From Thalassotalea crassostreae (GTDB taxonomy: Bacteria; Pseudomonadota; Gammaproteobacteria; Enterobacterales; Alteromonadaceae): a stretch of 64,000 nt of DNA. The notes beneath the pieces are model-generated. The model was not told where the DNA came from, did no database searches, and was given only the letters and a program-made list of their open reading frames with translations. Numbering within the stretch: position 1 is the stretch's first letter; the number at the start of each line of letters is the position of its first letter. The position numbers and the translations under genes are program-made. Location: positions 1,984,001-2,048,000 of the forward strand of contig NZ_CP017689.1 of NCBI RefSeq assembly GCF_001831495.1, written 5' to 3'. Positions 30,671 to 39,353 of the stretch are shown in pieces.

Positions 30671-33442
30671 CTATTTCACTACAACCATGCCACACATTTT
30701 TAAGTAGTTTTGAAAAGGAACTGTTTCAACGAAGTTATCTTTTGTTTTGAAATCAATCTTTTTAGTTACAGAATAATTTTTAGGCTTACCATCGCTCTTT
30801 TTGACAGAATAGGAATAAACGTCATAGTCAAATATAAGTCGAAGGCTATCTCTAACACTTTTATAATCTAATTTAACAGTGCGCCCTTCTTTTAATAACA
30901 TTTTGTAGCCGACTAAATAATCGGTGGTTCTGTACGTTTTCCAGTGCCAAGTTCGTGCGGTTCCATCCCTTTCGTCCCATGTGTCATAAACTGATGTGAT
31001 TTTTTTATCGGCATAATCGTATCCCGTTTCACCCCAGCCCTCCAAAATGCACTGACCGTTCTCATCGAGTTTATGTGTAAAGTTACGGTTAAATCTTGTC
31101 GTTGTTCTTGACCCTTCGTCTGTTCTAACTATCTTTTGACTTCTACCACTTCGATTCAAGTCATATAGATAGTCTTTAGCTTTAGATTTTCGATTCGCAA
31201 TTACCTTTTCCCTTTCTTTTTTGCGTTTAGCCTTTTGTCTTTCCTTTTCTTCCTGTTGCCATCGAGCTTTAACTTGATTCACTTCAGGGGATGAATCAGA
31301 TATGCCCTGACTATAATTTTCATATGATTGTTCATATAACGTTCGGGCCTCACTATATTCCGCAGTATCTAACTTCGCTGTTGCATTCTCATATTGAGAC
31401 AAACCCAGTGTTACAGAGTTAGGGGTGTTTTTTAAGCCATATTTATTTTTATGCGCTTCCCATTTGGTATGAGCTTCCTGAATTATTGGAAGATATTCAA
31501 GAATAACATCAATATTTTCAAATTCTGAATTTAAACTCTGCCAAGAATCGACCACTTCACTTAATGTATTCAGGGCAGACTCCATTTCCTTTTCAGATTT
31601 AGCTAATTTCAACAGAGTTTCGCCTGAAGACTGCTCGCCTTCAATATCAACTATTAGCTGACCGTTTTCTAATCCATCAACCGCTAAAACGTGGTAACTT
31701 TCATGATACCAGGTATCAACATTGTCTCTTTGCGATTGTTGATAATTAGCTTTGACTTGTCGTATCGATTCATCAAAACGCTTTCTTAGCACCTTAATTT
31801 TACCCAGTAACTTTCCTGCTTCTGCTTTTTGTGAGGCAATCAGCTCTTTATCTACTGGCTTCAAAAAGTCTAAATGACCATTTACACCGGCATATCCTAA
31901 GCCACCTATGAACATTAAAACAAACATAACAATGGCAAATTTGTTGGGACCTTTTGTTTGTAGATGGCTACTGCTTGAACTCGCTTTATTCTGAACTCGT
32001 TTTTTGCTTTTTGGTGAAGTGCCCTTTCCATTTTGAATCGCTTGATTAAACGCTGATATATCTGAAAATCGCTTTTCTGCCCGTGGCGATAATGCTTGCA
32101 TGATGGCATCAGCCATAGCTGCAGGAATATCGGCTCTTACCTCACTAATCGGTTCAATTGCACCTGCTGGTACTTCTCCCGTTAATAGCTCGTATGCAAG
32201 TACGGCAACAGCGTACTGGTCAGCTCGGCCGTCAATATTTTCTAGGCCTTTTAGTTGCTCTGGCGCCATATAGTATGCGGTGCCCATTGCCGCACCGGTT
32301 TGAGTGCGTTGGCTGCTCGATTGTAACTGAGCGATACCAAAGTCCATCAACTTAATTTTGCCATCGCTACCAATCCAGATATTTTCTGGCTTTATGTCTC
32401 TGTGCACCGTTGTTTCATGGGCGTTCTTTAGGCCAATGCAAATAGCATCGATGTATTCTTTTACATCGTCAATATCAAATGGTCGACCTACTGTGCTTTG
32501 ATTGTCCATAACCTGACGTAAGTCTTGCCCTTCTAACAGCTCCATTGTTAGAAAATATAAGGTATCACCATCGTCATGTTGGTGGGTTTGTACGTCAAAC
32601 ACATTTACAATATTTGGATGGCTCAACATCGAGCTCACCCGGGCTTCATTTAAAAAACGTTCTAACGCTCGCTCATTTTTGGTTAAACTCGGAAGTAATA
32701 GTTTAATCGCTATATCTTCGCCACGATTTTTGTCAAAGGCACGATAGACTACGCCCATTCCGCCCTGACCAATTAACTCTTTCACTTCATAGCGATTTGC
32801 AATAACTTGCCCTGGCTGTAATTCAACCTGAGGAACATCACTAGGTGATAAGCCAGGTAAATCTGCAAGTTTAGTTTGCGAAAGAACCGAAGATGACTTG
32901 CTTACACTCGCCTTAGTTGGTTCTGGCTGAGACTTTTCAGGTTGTGAGCTTTTTCCTTTACCAAACAAATCATCCAAATTATCCATTTGTTGAGCTAGTG
33001 TTTTGCTGTTGTCGGAACTTTGCTGGTTAAGTACTTGGTAAGCTTGTTCAATTTTATCTAGCACTTTAGCGAATTTTTTCTGTAACGCTGGTGTGGCAGC
33101 CGCTTCCATTTTGGCTAGAACAGAGCTTTTCTTTTGTTGATATTCTCGCGTAACGTCTTCTAAGCGTGCGCTTTCTGGTAGATTAAATGTTTTGTAAGCG
33201 CTTTTAAGATCTGTCGTTACAATACTATTTTGTGATGCTGTAGCGGTTAAACTAGTTAAGGTTAAATAAGCTTGTTCAACTTTATCTAACACCATAGCAA
33301 ATTTCTTAGCTAATGCAGGTGTTGCAGCATTCGCTATTTTTTTATCTAAGTCTGATTTTTTATCACGGTAAGCATTAACTATTTCTTGTTCATTTGCATG
33401 TTCTTTAACACTTAAAATTTTAAACGCAGATTTTTGTTCCAT
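30671..33442 (-). CDS. Membrane Ser/Thr kinase 1 with two J-like domains
   Basis: 923 residues. N-terminus: two J-domain-like modules without HPD (about 1-64 and 78-141). An acidic/serine-rich linker leads to a Hanks-type kinase (about 218-475) with GQGGMGVVY, catalytic Lys247, HRD Asp349, DFG Asp367 and an APE motif, so it should be active. A single TM (about 502-520) precedes a periplasmic part with helical coiled-coil segments and a unique C-terminal domain (from about 800) containing two cysteines. The ATG lies one base after the stop of kinase 2, so the pair is translationally coupled. About 1.34 kb is nearly identical to kinase 2. Presumed antagonist: the PP2C at 26.6 kb. Confidence 0.92.
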   Translation of the reverse strand: MEQKSAFKILSVKEHANEQEIVNAYRDKKSDLDKKIANAATPALAKKFAMVLDKVEQAYLTLTSLTATASQNSIVTTDLKSAYKTFNLPESARLEDVTREYQQKKSSVLAKMEAAATPALQKKFAKVLDKIEQAYQVLNQQSSDNSKTLAQQMDNLDDLFGKGKSSQPEKSQPEPTKASVSKSSSVLSQTKLADLPGLSPSDVPQVELQPGQVIANRYEVKELIGQGGMGVVYRAFDKNRGEDIAIKLLLPSLTKNERALERFLNEARVSSMLSHPNIVNVFDVQTHQHDDGDTLYFLTMELLEGQDLRQVMDNQSTVGRPFDIDDVKEYIDAICIGLKNAHETTVHRDIKPENIWIGSDGKIKLMDFGIAQLQSSSQRTQTGAAMGTAYYMAPEQLKGLENIDGRADQYAVAVLAYELLTGEVPAGAIEPISEVRADIPAAMADAIMQALSPRAEKRFSDISAFNQAIQNGKGTSPKSKKRVQNKASSSSSHLQTKGPNKFAIVMFVLMFIGGLGYAGVNGHLDFLKPVDKELIASQKAEAGKLLGKIKVLRKRFDESIRQVKANYQQSQRDNVDTWYHESYHVLAVDGLENGQLIVDIEGEQSSGETLLKLAKSEKEMESALNTLSEVVDSWQSLNSEFENIDVILEYLPIIQEAHTKWEAHKNKYGLKNTPNSVTLGLSQYENATAKLDTAEYSEARTLYEQSYENYSQGISDSSPEVNQVKARWQQEEKERQKAKRKKEREKVIANRKSKAKDYLYDLNRSGRSQKIVRTDEGSRTTTRFNRNFTHKLDENGQCILEGWGETGYDYADKKITSVYDTWDERDGTARTWHWKTYRTTDYLVGYKMLLKEGRTVKLDYKSVRDSLRLIFDYDVYSYSVKKSDGKPKNYSVTKKIDFKTKDNFVETVPFQNYLKMCGMVVVK
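31772..33112 (-). repeat. Near-identical kinase core block, copy in kinase 1
   Basis: Aligns gap-free to 34542-35882 (offset 2770) with only scattered differences. It covers the second half of J-like module 2, the linker, kinase domain, TM and juxtamembrane helix. Similarity drops abruptly at both edges, showing recent duplication or gene conversion. Confidence 0.9.
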
Positions 33443-33443
33443 T

Positions 33444-36257
33444 CTAATTCACCGTATTACAAGCTTGTGCATACATATCTAAGTTTTTGTCCACAGTTGA
33501 AAAATCAGATGATTCCCAATAAGTTGACTTAGAATCCTTTTTACAATTCCTTGATCCGCAAATACTCGCTGTTAACTTTAACCAGTCTGACTGTTTTTTT
33601 ACCGTTACCGGATTATTTTTCGAAACAAGTACAGTTATAGTGTTGTTTATACTGGAACTACCATCACTCGAGTATGATGTTCGTCGACATTCGGCATAAG
33701 CAGGACTATTAAAATAATCACCACGTCTAATTGGCTCCCAATCTAATCGTTGTTCTCCAGATGCACATCTTGTTGTTCCCTCTCTAGTGTAGGTACTATA
33801 ATATTTCGAATAGTATTTCCGACTTCCTGCAGCTTTTACTGTCAGTTCGCATTGGCCGTTCTGGTTGAAAGATGATGAGTAAGTTAACTTTCCTTTATAA
33901 ACACTTTTAGAGTCGGAATCATAGTCTGTTTCAGAAAAAGATTTAGGTAAATTTTTTAAAGCGGTATCTATTGCCTTTTGTCTTTTCTCTCTTGCTTCAT
34001 TCGCCGCTTTAGCCATTGCCGCTTTTTTCCATTTAGCTTTTGTAGCGGTTACTTCTTTATTTGTATCATCGATCGCTTGCTGATACTTTTCCTGTGATTG
34101 AATTAATAAATCTATACTTTCTACAAATTCACTTTTTGCAATAGACTCCATTGCTTGTTGATTAAGTAAGTCAGCTTCATTTAGAGAACTAGGTATATTT
34201 TGAATTTGATATTTATCTAAATGATTGTTCCATTCATTTATAACAGAATCGACTTTTTGTGCATTGTCCAATATCGTATCGATATGAGCAAAGTTATCAT
34301 TAAGCTTTTGCCAACCGCTAACAGCGCCCTCAAGCGTATCAACAGCAACATCAATCTCTTTGCTATTTTCGGCTGATGTTAATAGCACCTGAGCAGAAGA
34401 TTGCTCGCCTTCCAAGTCAACAATATCATCGCTATTTTCTAAATACTCTACAGCCAAATTATGGTAATTTTCGTAATACCAAAGATCTTTATTATCCTTT
34501 TGGGCCTGCTTATAACTCGCTTTTATATCTCGCATTGATGTATCAAAACGTTTTCTTAGCACCTTAATTTTACCCAGTAACTTTCCTGCTTCTGCTTTTT
34601 GTGAGGCAATCAGCTCTTTATCTACTGGCTTCAAAAAGTCTAAATGACCATTTACACCGGCATATCCTAAGCCACCTATGAACATTAAAACAAACATAAC
34701 AATGGCAAATTTGTTGGGACCTTTTGTTTGTAGATGGCTACTGCTTGAACTCGCTTTATTCTGAACTCGTTTTTTGCTTTTTGGTGAAGTGCCCTTTCCA
34801 TTTTGAATCGCTTGATTAAACGCTGATATGTCTGGAAATCGTTTTTCTGCCCGTGGCGACAATGCTTGCATGATGGCATCAGCCATAGCAGCTGGAATAT
34901 CGGCTCTTACCTCACTAATCGGTTCAATTGCACCAGCAGGTACTTCTCCCGTTAATAGCTCGTAAGCAAGTACCGCAACAGCGTACTGGTCAGCTCGGCC
35001 GTCAATATTATCTAGGCCTTTTAGTTGCTCTGGCGCCATATAGTATGCGGTACCCATTGCCGCACCGGTTTGAGTGCGTTGGCTGCTCGATTGTAACTGA
35101 GCGATACCAAAGTCCATCAACTTAATTTTGCCATCGCTACCAATCCAGATATTTTCTGGCTTTATGTCTCTGTGCACCGTTGTTTCATGGGCGTTCTTTA
35201 GGCCAATGCAAATAGCATCGATGTATTCTTTTACATCGTCAATATCAAATGGTCGACCTACTGTGCTTTGATTGTCCATAACCTGACGTAAGTCTTGCCC
35301 TTCTAACAGCTCCATTGTTAGAAAATATAAGGTATCACCATCGTCATGTTGATGGGTTTGTACGTCAAACACATTTACAATATTTGGATGGCTCAACATC
35401 GAGCTCACCCGGGCTTCATTTAAAAAACGTTCTAACGCTCGCTCATTTTTGGTTAAACTCGGAAGTAATAGTTTAATCGCTATATCTTCGCCACGATTTT
35501 TGTCAAAGGCACGATAGACTACGCCCATTCCGCCCTGACCAATTAACTCTTTCACCTCATAGCGATTTGCAATAACTTGCCCTGGTTGTAATTCAACCTG
35601 AGGTACATCACTAGGTGATAAGCCAGGTAAATCTGCAAGTTTAGTTTGCGAAAGAACCGAAGATGACTTGCTTACACTCGCCTTAGTTGGTTCTGGCTGA
35701 GACTTTTCAGGCTGCGAGCTTTTCCCTTTACCAAACAAATCATCCAAATTATCCATTTGTTGAGCTAGTGTTTTGCTGTTGTCGGAACTTTGCTGGTTAA
35801 GTACTTGGTAAGCTTGTTCAATTTTATCTAGCACTTTAGCGAATTTTTTCTGTAACGCTGGTGTGGCAGCCGCTTCCATTTTATCCAATAATGCTGATTT
35901 CTTTATTTGGAAAGCTTTAGTAATTGCATCTGCAGAATCATCTTCGTTTGCGCCAATTACTTTTAATGCTGTTTGATAGGCCTGTTGATCTGTAGCATTC
36001 TTTTTATCTAGTATATTATGTTCACTTGCAGCATTAGTTGCTTTCTTGGTATTGGTAATAGCGCCTTCAGTAATCAAATTGTGAGCTTGTTCTATTTTGG
36101 TAAGTACCGTTTGAAACTTTTTTGCAAGCGCTGGCGTCGCAGCCGACTCAATCTTCGCTTTTAGATCATTACTCTTTTGTTGATATGCTAATTCAATCTC
36201 TTGTTTATTTGCATTTTCAGTTAAACTGAGTACTTTAAATGCGCTATGTTTGTCCAT
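33444..36257 (-). CDS. Membrane Ser/Thr kinase 2 with two J-like domains
   Basis: 937 residues, same layout as kinase 1 with a 15-residue offset: J-like modules at about 1-64 and 92-156, kinase domain about 233-490 (Lys262, HRD Asp364, DFG Asp382), TM about 517-535 and periplasmic coiled coils. Its C-terminal domain differs from that of kinase 1 and has six cysteines (for example NGQCELTV, TTRCASGE, AECRRTS, CGSRNC, QACNTVN), suggesting disulfides in the periplasm. It is downstream of a 42-codon gene and the FHA-like genes on the same strand. Ligand and substrates unknown. Confidence 0.92.
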   Translation of the reverse strand: MDKHSAFKVLSLTENANKQEIELAYQQKSNDLKAKIESAATPALAKKFQTVLTKIEQAHNLITEGAITNTKKATNAASEHNILDKKNATDQQAYQTALKVIGANEDDSADAITKAFQIKKSALLDKMEAAATPALQKKFAKVLDKIEQAYQVLNQQSSDNSKTLAQQMDNLDDLFGKGKSSQPEKSQPEPTKASVSKSSSVLSQTKLADLPGLSPSDVPQVELQPGQVIANRYEVKELIGQGGMGVVYRAFDKNRGEDIAIKLLLPSLTKNERALERFLNEARVSSMLSHPNIVNVFDVQTHQHDDGDTLYFLTMELLEGQDLRQVMDNQSTVGRPFDIDDVKEYIDAICIGLKNAHETTVHRDIKPENIWIGSDGKIKLMDFGIAQLQSSSQRTQTGAAMGTAYYMAPEQLKGLDNIDGRADQYAVAVLAYELLTGEVPAGAIEPISEVRADIPAAMADAIMQALSPRAEKRFPDISAFNQAIQNGKGTSPKSKKRVQNKASSSSSHLQTKGPNKFAIVMFVLMFIGGLGYAGVNGHLDFLKPVDKELIASQKAEAGKLLGKIKVLRKRFDTSMRDIKASYKQAQKDNKDLWYYENYHNLAVEYLENSDDIVDLEGEQSSAQVLLTSAENSKEIDVAVDTLEGAVSGWQKLNDNFAHIDTILDNAQKVDSVINEWNNHLDKYQIQNIPSSLNEADLLNQQAMESIAKSEFVESIDLLIQSQEKYQQAIDDTNKEVTATKAKWKKAAMAKAANEAREKRQKAIDTALKNLPKSFSETDYDSDSKSVYKGKLTYSSSFNQNGQCELTVKAAGSRKYYSKYYSTYTREGTTRCASGEQRLDWEPIRRGDYFNSPAYAECRRTSYSSDGSSSINNTITVLVSKNNPVTVKKQSDWLKLTASICGSRNCKKDSKSTYWESSDFSTVDKNLDMYAQACNTVN
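34542..35882 (-). repeat. Near-identical kinase core block, copy in kinase 2
   Basis: Partner of 31772-33112; 1341 bp without gaps. The borders fall inside J-like module 2 and just after the TM-proximal helix. Confidence 0.9.
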
Positions 36258-36299
36258 TTGGTTTCTCTATTATAATTATAGCAATTTGGTTTATGATGC

Positions 36300-36428
36300 T
36301 TAACTTTCAAATTCTTTATCAGGAAATTGATTTGCTAAATTGCTTGTAATTCCTTTGATAATCGAATCGAAGTATTCTTTTCGATTATAATTATTCGGAA
36401 CTAGGATCTCTAACGTATATAACGCCAT
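36300..36428 (-). CDS. Small 42-residue protein between FHA-like protein and kinase 2
   Basis: Not recognised. An ATG at 36428, 14 bases after the stop of the FHA-like gene, opens 42 codons ending TAA at 36300. AAGG lies nine bases upstream. The product starts MALYTLEILVPNNYNRKEY and ends NQFPDKEFES; it is soluble and amphipathic. Tight packing in a one-way gene run and the ribosome site support it, but at this size chance cannot be excluded. Confidence 0.55.
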   Translation of the reverse strand: MALYTLEILVPNNYNRKEYFDSIIKGITSNLANQFPDKEFES

Positions 36429-36442
36429 TATTAACGACCTTG

Positions 36443-37480
36443 TTAGCAAAACGCTCTCAAAATTGAGTCTGAAAACTTAAACAATGATGCCTCACCTATT
36501 ACAACCCAGCCTTGTTTACGCTTTGATAAAGAGGGGTCATTAACTATTTGCATTGGACCAGAGCCGTTTACATGCCTTACTTCGTGGTTATCTGATTTGT
36601 CGTAATAAATCCAAGCACCATCTTCATATACAACCTCGCCTTGTAATTCATCTAAAGCAGGATCTGGAATGAAAATATCACATTCGTCAGAGCAACCTAT
36701 GGTAATACGACTATTTTTTGAGAATTCAAATTGCTCACCGTCAACCTCAATTATCAGCTTATTACTCAGAGGTTGAGGCGACTCATTGTTTTGAGGTATT
36801 TCCTCTTGTTCATCAGTTACATTATCTTCTTTTTCGTCCTTATCATCGTCAGGTTCGCCAAAAATCAAACCATAAACAACACTCAATACTATCAATACAC
36901 CAGGTGCCATAATTAAAAGATAAAACCAAAGCTCACCACCGTGTTTATGTTCATAAATAACTAATATATTATCCGCTAAGGTGATTCCTTCGAATTGATT
37001 TACCTGGTCGATTTCTTTTTGATACAGGTTATCGATAGTGATGCTCTTAGCCTCCCCATCTATCACATTGCCAGAAGACATATATTTATCCATATAAGAC
37101 TCCAACTTATCAACAGTGATAGTTGGAGACAGCCTTATCAACATAGATGTTTTAACTTCTTCTCCATTTTGCCACTTTTGGTATTCGCTTTCATTCAGCA
37201 CTGGTGCCACTATAACCGTGATATCTTTTTTGTTATCAGCAACCCCATAGTCACCCGCTAGACGATTTTTACCTTCAAACTCATATTCATAGGTGTATCC
37301 ACCCGTGAATTTTGCATTTTTAACGGCTATAAATGACAGTTCTTTATCTTTAACGTTTACCTGGTCAACATGAATTGGCTCTATCTGAGAAAATTGAAAG
37401 TTTTCATATAAACCTTTACCACCTTCCCACACTCCTAAGCCTACGAGGTACAGTAACCCTAAACCTAATAAGAATTGCAT
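36443..37480 (-). CDS. Two-TM protein with degenerate FHA-like C-terminal domain
   Basis: 345 residues. TM1 at the N-terminus (about 2-18), a periplasmic domain of about 160 residues, TM2 at 184-208, an acidic linker (DDDKDEKEDN) and a cytosolic FHA-like beta-sandwich (about 240-345). The usual FHA motif (GR...S..H) is replaced by ITIGCSDECDIFIPDPALDELQ: the phosphothreonine-contacting Arg is Cys, and Ser/His are missing. It may bind something other than pThr. The gene follows the larger FHA-like gene by 45 bp on the same strand and precedes the kinases. Confidence 0.75.
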   Translation of the reverse strand: MQFLLGLGLLYLVGLGVWEGGKGLYENFQFSQIEPIHVDQVNVKDKELSFIAVKNAKFTGGYTYEYEFEGKNRLAGDYGVADNKKDITVIVAPVLNESEYQKWQNGEEVKTSMLIRLSPTITVDKLESYMDKYMSSGNVIDGEAKSITIDNLYQKEIDQVNQFEGITLADNILVIYEHKHGGELWFYLLIMAPGVLIVLSVVYGLIFGEPDDDKDEKEDNVTDEQEEIPQNNESPQPLSNKLIIEVDGEQFEFSKNSRITIGCSDECDIFIPDPALDELQGEVVYEDGAWIYYDKSDNHEVRHVNGSGPMQIVNDPSLSKRKQGWVVIGEASLFKFSDSILRAFC

Positions 37481-37525
37481 TTTATGTTCCTTAAATTTTT
37501 TAAATTTTTTCTACAACCGTTTCCG

Positions 37526-39169
37526 TTAAACGGTTCCTAACTTTAAGCCAATTTCACACCCAGATAACGACAATTCAATGTTATCTTTCACCTTTAATAA
37601 TTGGTGCGCTTCAATTTCTCTCCACTCGCTATTTGAACTAGCAGCTCTAAACTTAATATTGTCTTCTTGAGTTTTATTCACCACGTACCAGTCATTACCA
37701 TCAAAATGAAGATCAGCTTGGTGCTCTTCCAACATTGGATCCGCAATAAAAATATCAGCCTTGTCTGAGCAGCCAATAGATGTATTAAAAGCTTGCCCTT
37801 GATAACCTTCAACTTTTACCTGCTCATCCTCTGTGAGAACGGTTATAGAAACTCGTTGAGTGCTTTTCACATCGGGTGACTGAACAGTGTCCTGAGTGGT
37901 ACCTTTAACCAAGTTTCCCTGTTTATCGAATGAGTTTTCAACTAAGCTTAACAGCCCTGAAGCATATACTTTGTTCTCACGACTAAAAATGGTACTTATT
38001 AACATAATCCATCCTATAATAGGAATGATAACTGCTATGGCCATTTTCCCTTGTGATGACATTTCAGGGTGAAACGTCAGTTCATTTTTATTGGTAAAAC
38101 GAATGCGAACTGCCTTGCCATTTTGACGAACTACAAGCAAAGACTTGTGCACACCCCAACCATCTTGCACCCTAGCTTCAATGTTTGAACTTAAAAATGT
38201 TTGTAAAACATCTTTATCAGGCAAATTGTCAAATTGAAGTTTTTTAGTATTACTTTTAGTGCCTTGAATAAGATTCGATTCTAAATGCTGAGGCTCTACT
38301 CGGGAGTTCATGCTATTCGAATTAATTGAGTTTTGACTAGAAATTTTATCTTGCTCACCTGAGAGAAAGCTATTACCTTCAGCTTTTTTAGCAATAAATG
38401 CTGCAATAAAAAACAATACACCTACACTAGCAAACATGAAGAAGGTCTTTTCACGTATTGAATACATTGAAAGAGCCCAGCCAACAAAGGTAAGAGCAAG
38501 CGCGCCATTTATATTCCACAGTATTCTTGCTTGCGAAACGCTATTTTTTAATTTGACTTGAACCAAAGAATACAAGCTAATAACACTAATTAATATTGGT
38601 AGCCAGAATGCTGCTTTTAGACCTTCGATTAACTCTATGATGTCGAAATTAGAATCATCCAAAATTCCCCATGAATACCAAGTCGGGTAACAAATCGCCA
38701 ATACCGCGATGGCTATAGAGATGTATTCAAGTTTTTTATTAGTGGCTGATTGGCTGTCTTCACTATGATATAGTTTTTGAGAATTATTTATACTCGCAAC
38801 ATGAACTTTATGGGCGCAATATGCAGTAACAACAAACAGAATATTCGCGAATATGAAAATGCTATAAAACGGATAAAACCCGTCATCGATTATTGCCTTA
38901 GACCAAAATACAAGTCCTAATACACCAGCTCCGACCCATATATTACGAGCAACATTCATACTCGTACCTACTATGGTGGCAATTAACGCAAAACAAGCAA
39001 TTGGCAAGCTCGCATGTAATATCCAGGCATACCACTCTAGGTATTCAAAATGCTCAGCCAACCCAATACCTTCAGCTTGTAGGTAAAGAAAAAAAGAAAC
39101 TTCTTCCCATACCAGCGGTGCAATACCCAAGATCCCAAGTATAATGACGATCTTTTTCGACATATTCAT
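37526..39169 (-). CDS. Polytopic membrane protein with degenerate FHA-like domain
   Basis: 547 residues. About eight hydrophobic segments in the first 265 residues, one more near 378-398, a soluble loop between them (KSLLVVRQNGKAVRIRF), and a C-terminal FHA-like domain (about 450-547). Its motif SIGCSDKADIFIADPMLEEHQ parallels that of the neighbouring 345-residue protein: Cys replaces the conserved Arg and Glu replaces the Ser, although a His is kept in EEHQADL. Function unknown. It is upstream of the smaller FHA-like gene and follows the dynamin-like gene on the same strand. Confidence 0.72.
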   Translation of the reverse strand: MNMSKKIVIILGILGIAPLVWEEVSFFLYLQAEGIGLAEHFEYLEWYAWILHASLPIACFALIATIVGTSMNVARNIWVGAGVLGLVFWSKAIIDDGFYPFYSIFIFANILFVVTAYCAHKVHVASINNSQKLYHSEDSQSATNKKLEYISIAIAVLAICYPTWYSWGILDDSNFDIIELIEGLKAAFWLPILISVISLYSLVQVKLKNSVSQARILWNINGALALTFVGWALSMYSIREKTFFMFASVGVLFFIAAFIAKKAEGNSFLSGEQDKISSQNSINSNSMNSRVEPQHLESNLIQGTKSNTKKLQFDNLPDKDVLQTFLSSNIEARVQDGWGVHKSLLVVRQNGKAVRIRFTNKNELTFHPEMSSQGKMAIAVIIPIIGWIMLISTIFSRENKVYASGLLSLVENSFDKQGNLVKGTTQDTVQSPDVKSTQRVSITVLTEDEQVKVEGYQGQAFNTSIGCSDKADIFIADPMLEEHQADLHFDGNDWYVVNKTQEDNIKFRAASSNSEWREIEAHQLLKVKDNIELSLSGCEIGLKLGTV

Positions 39170-39353
39170 ATTCCTTAATTATATTTCTTGTCTTTCTTAA
39201 CTCATTTATTACGTCTAACGATTCCAATATCGACTAGCGACGTTTATCCAATTAACAAAATCTGATTTTTATTTTTGCAACGTTTTATCGCTCTCAATGC
39301 GAACGATTTAAACAAAACGCTCTTACTTAATTATTTTAATCAGGCATTTCGGT

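Noticed and set aside
31915..32109. Small minus-strand frames duplicated in both kinase genes (also 34685-34879)
   Set aside because: They repeat because the kinase core is duplicated; they are out of frame with the kinase and have no independent support.
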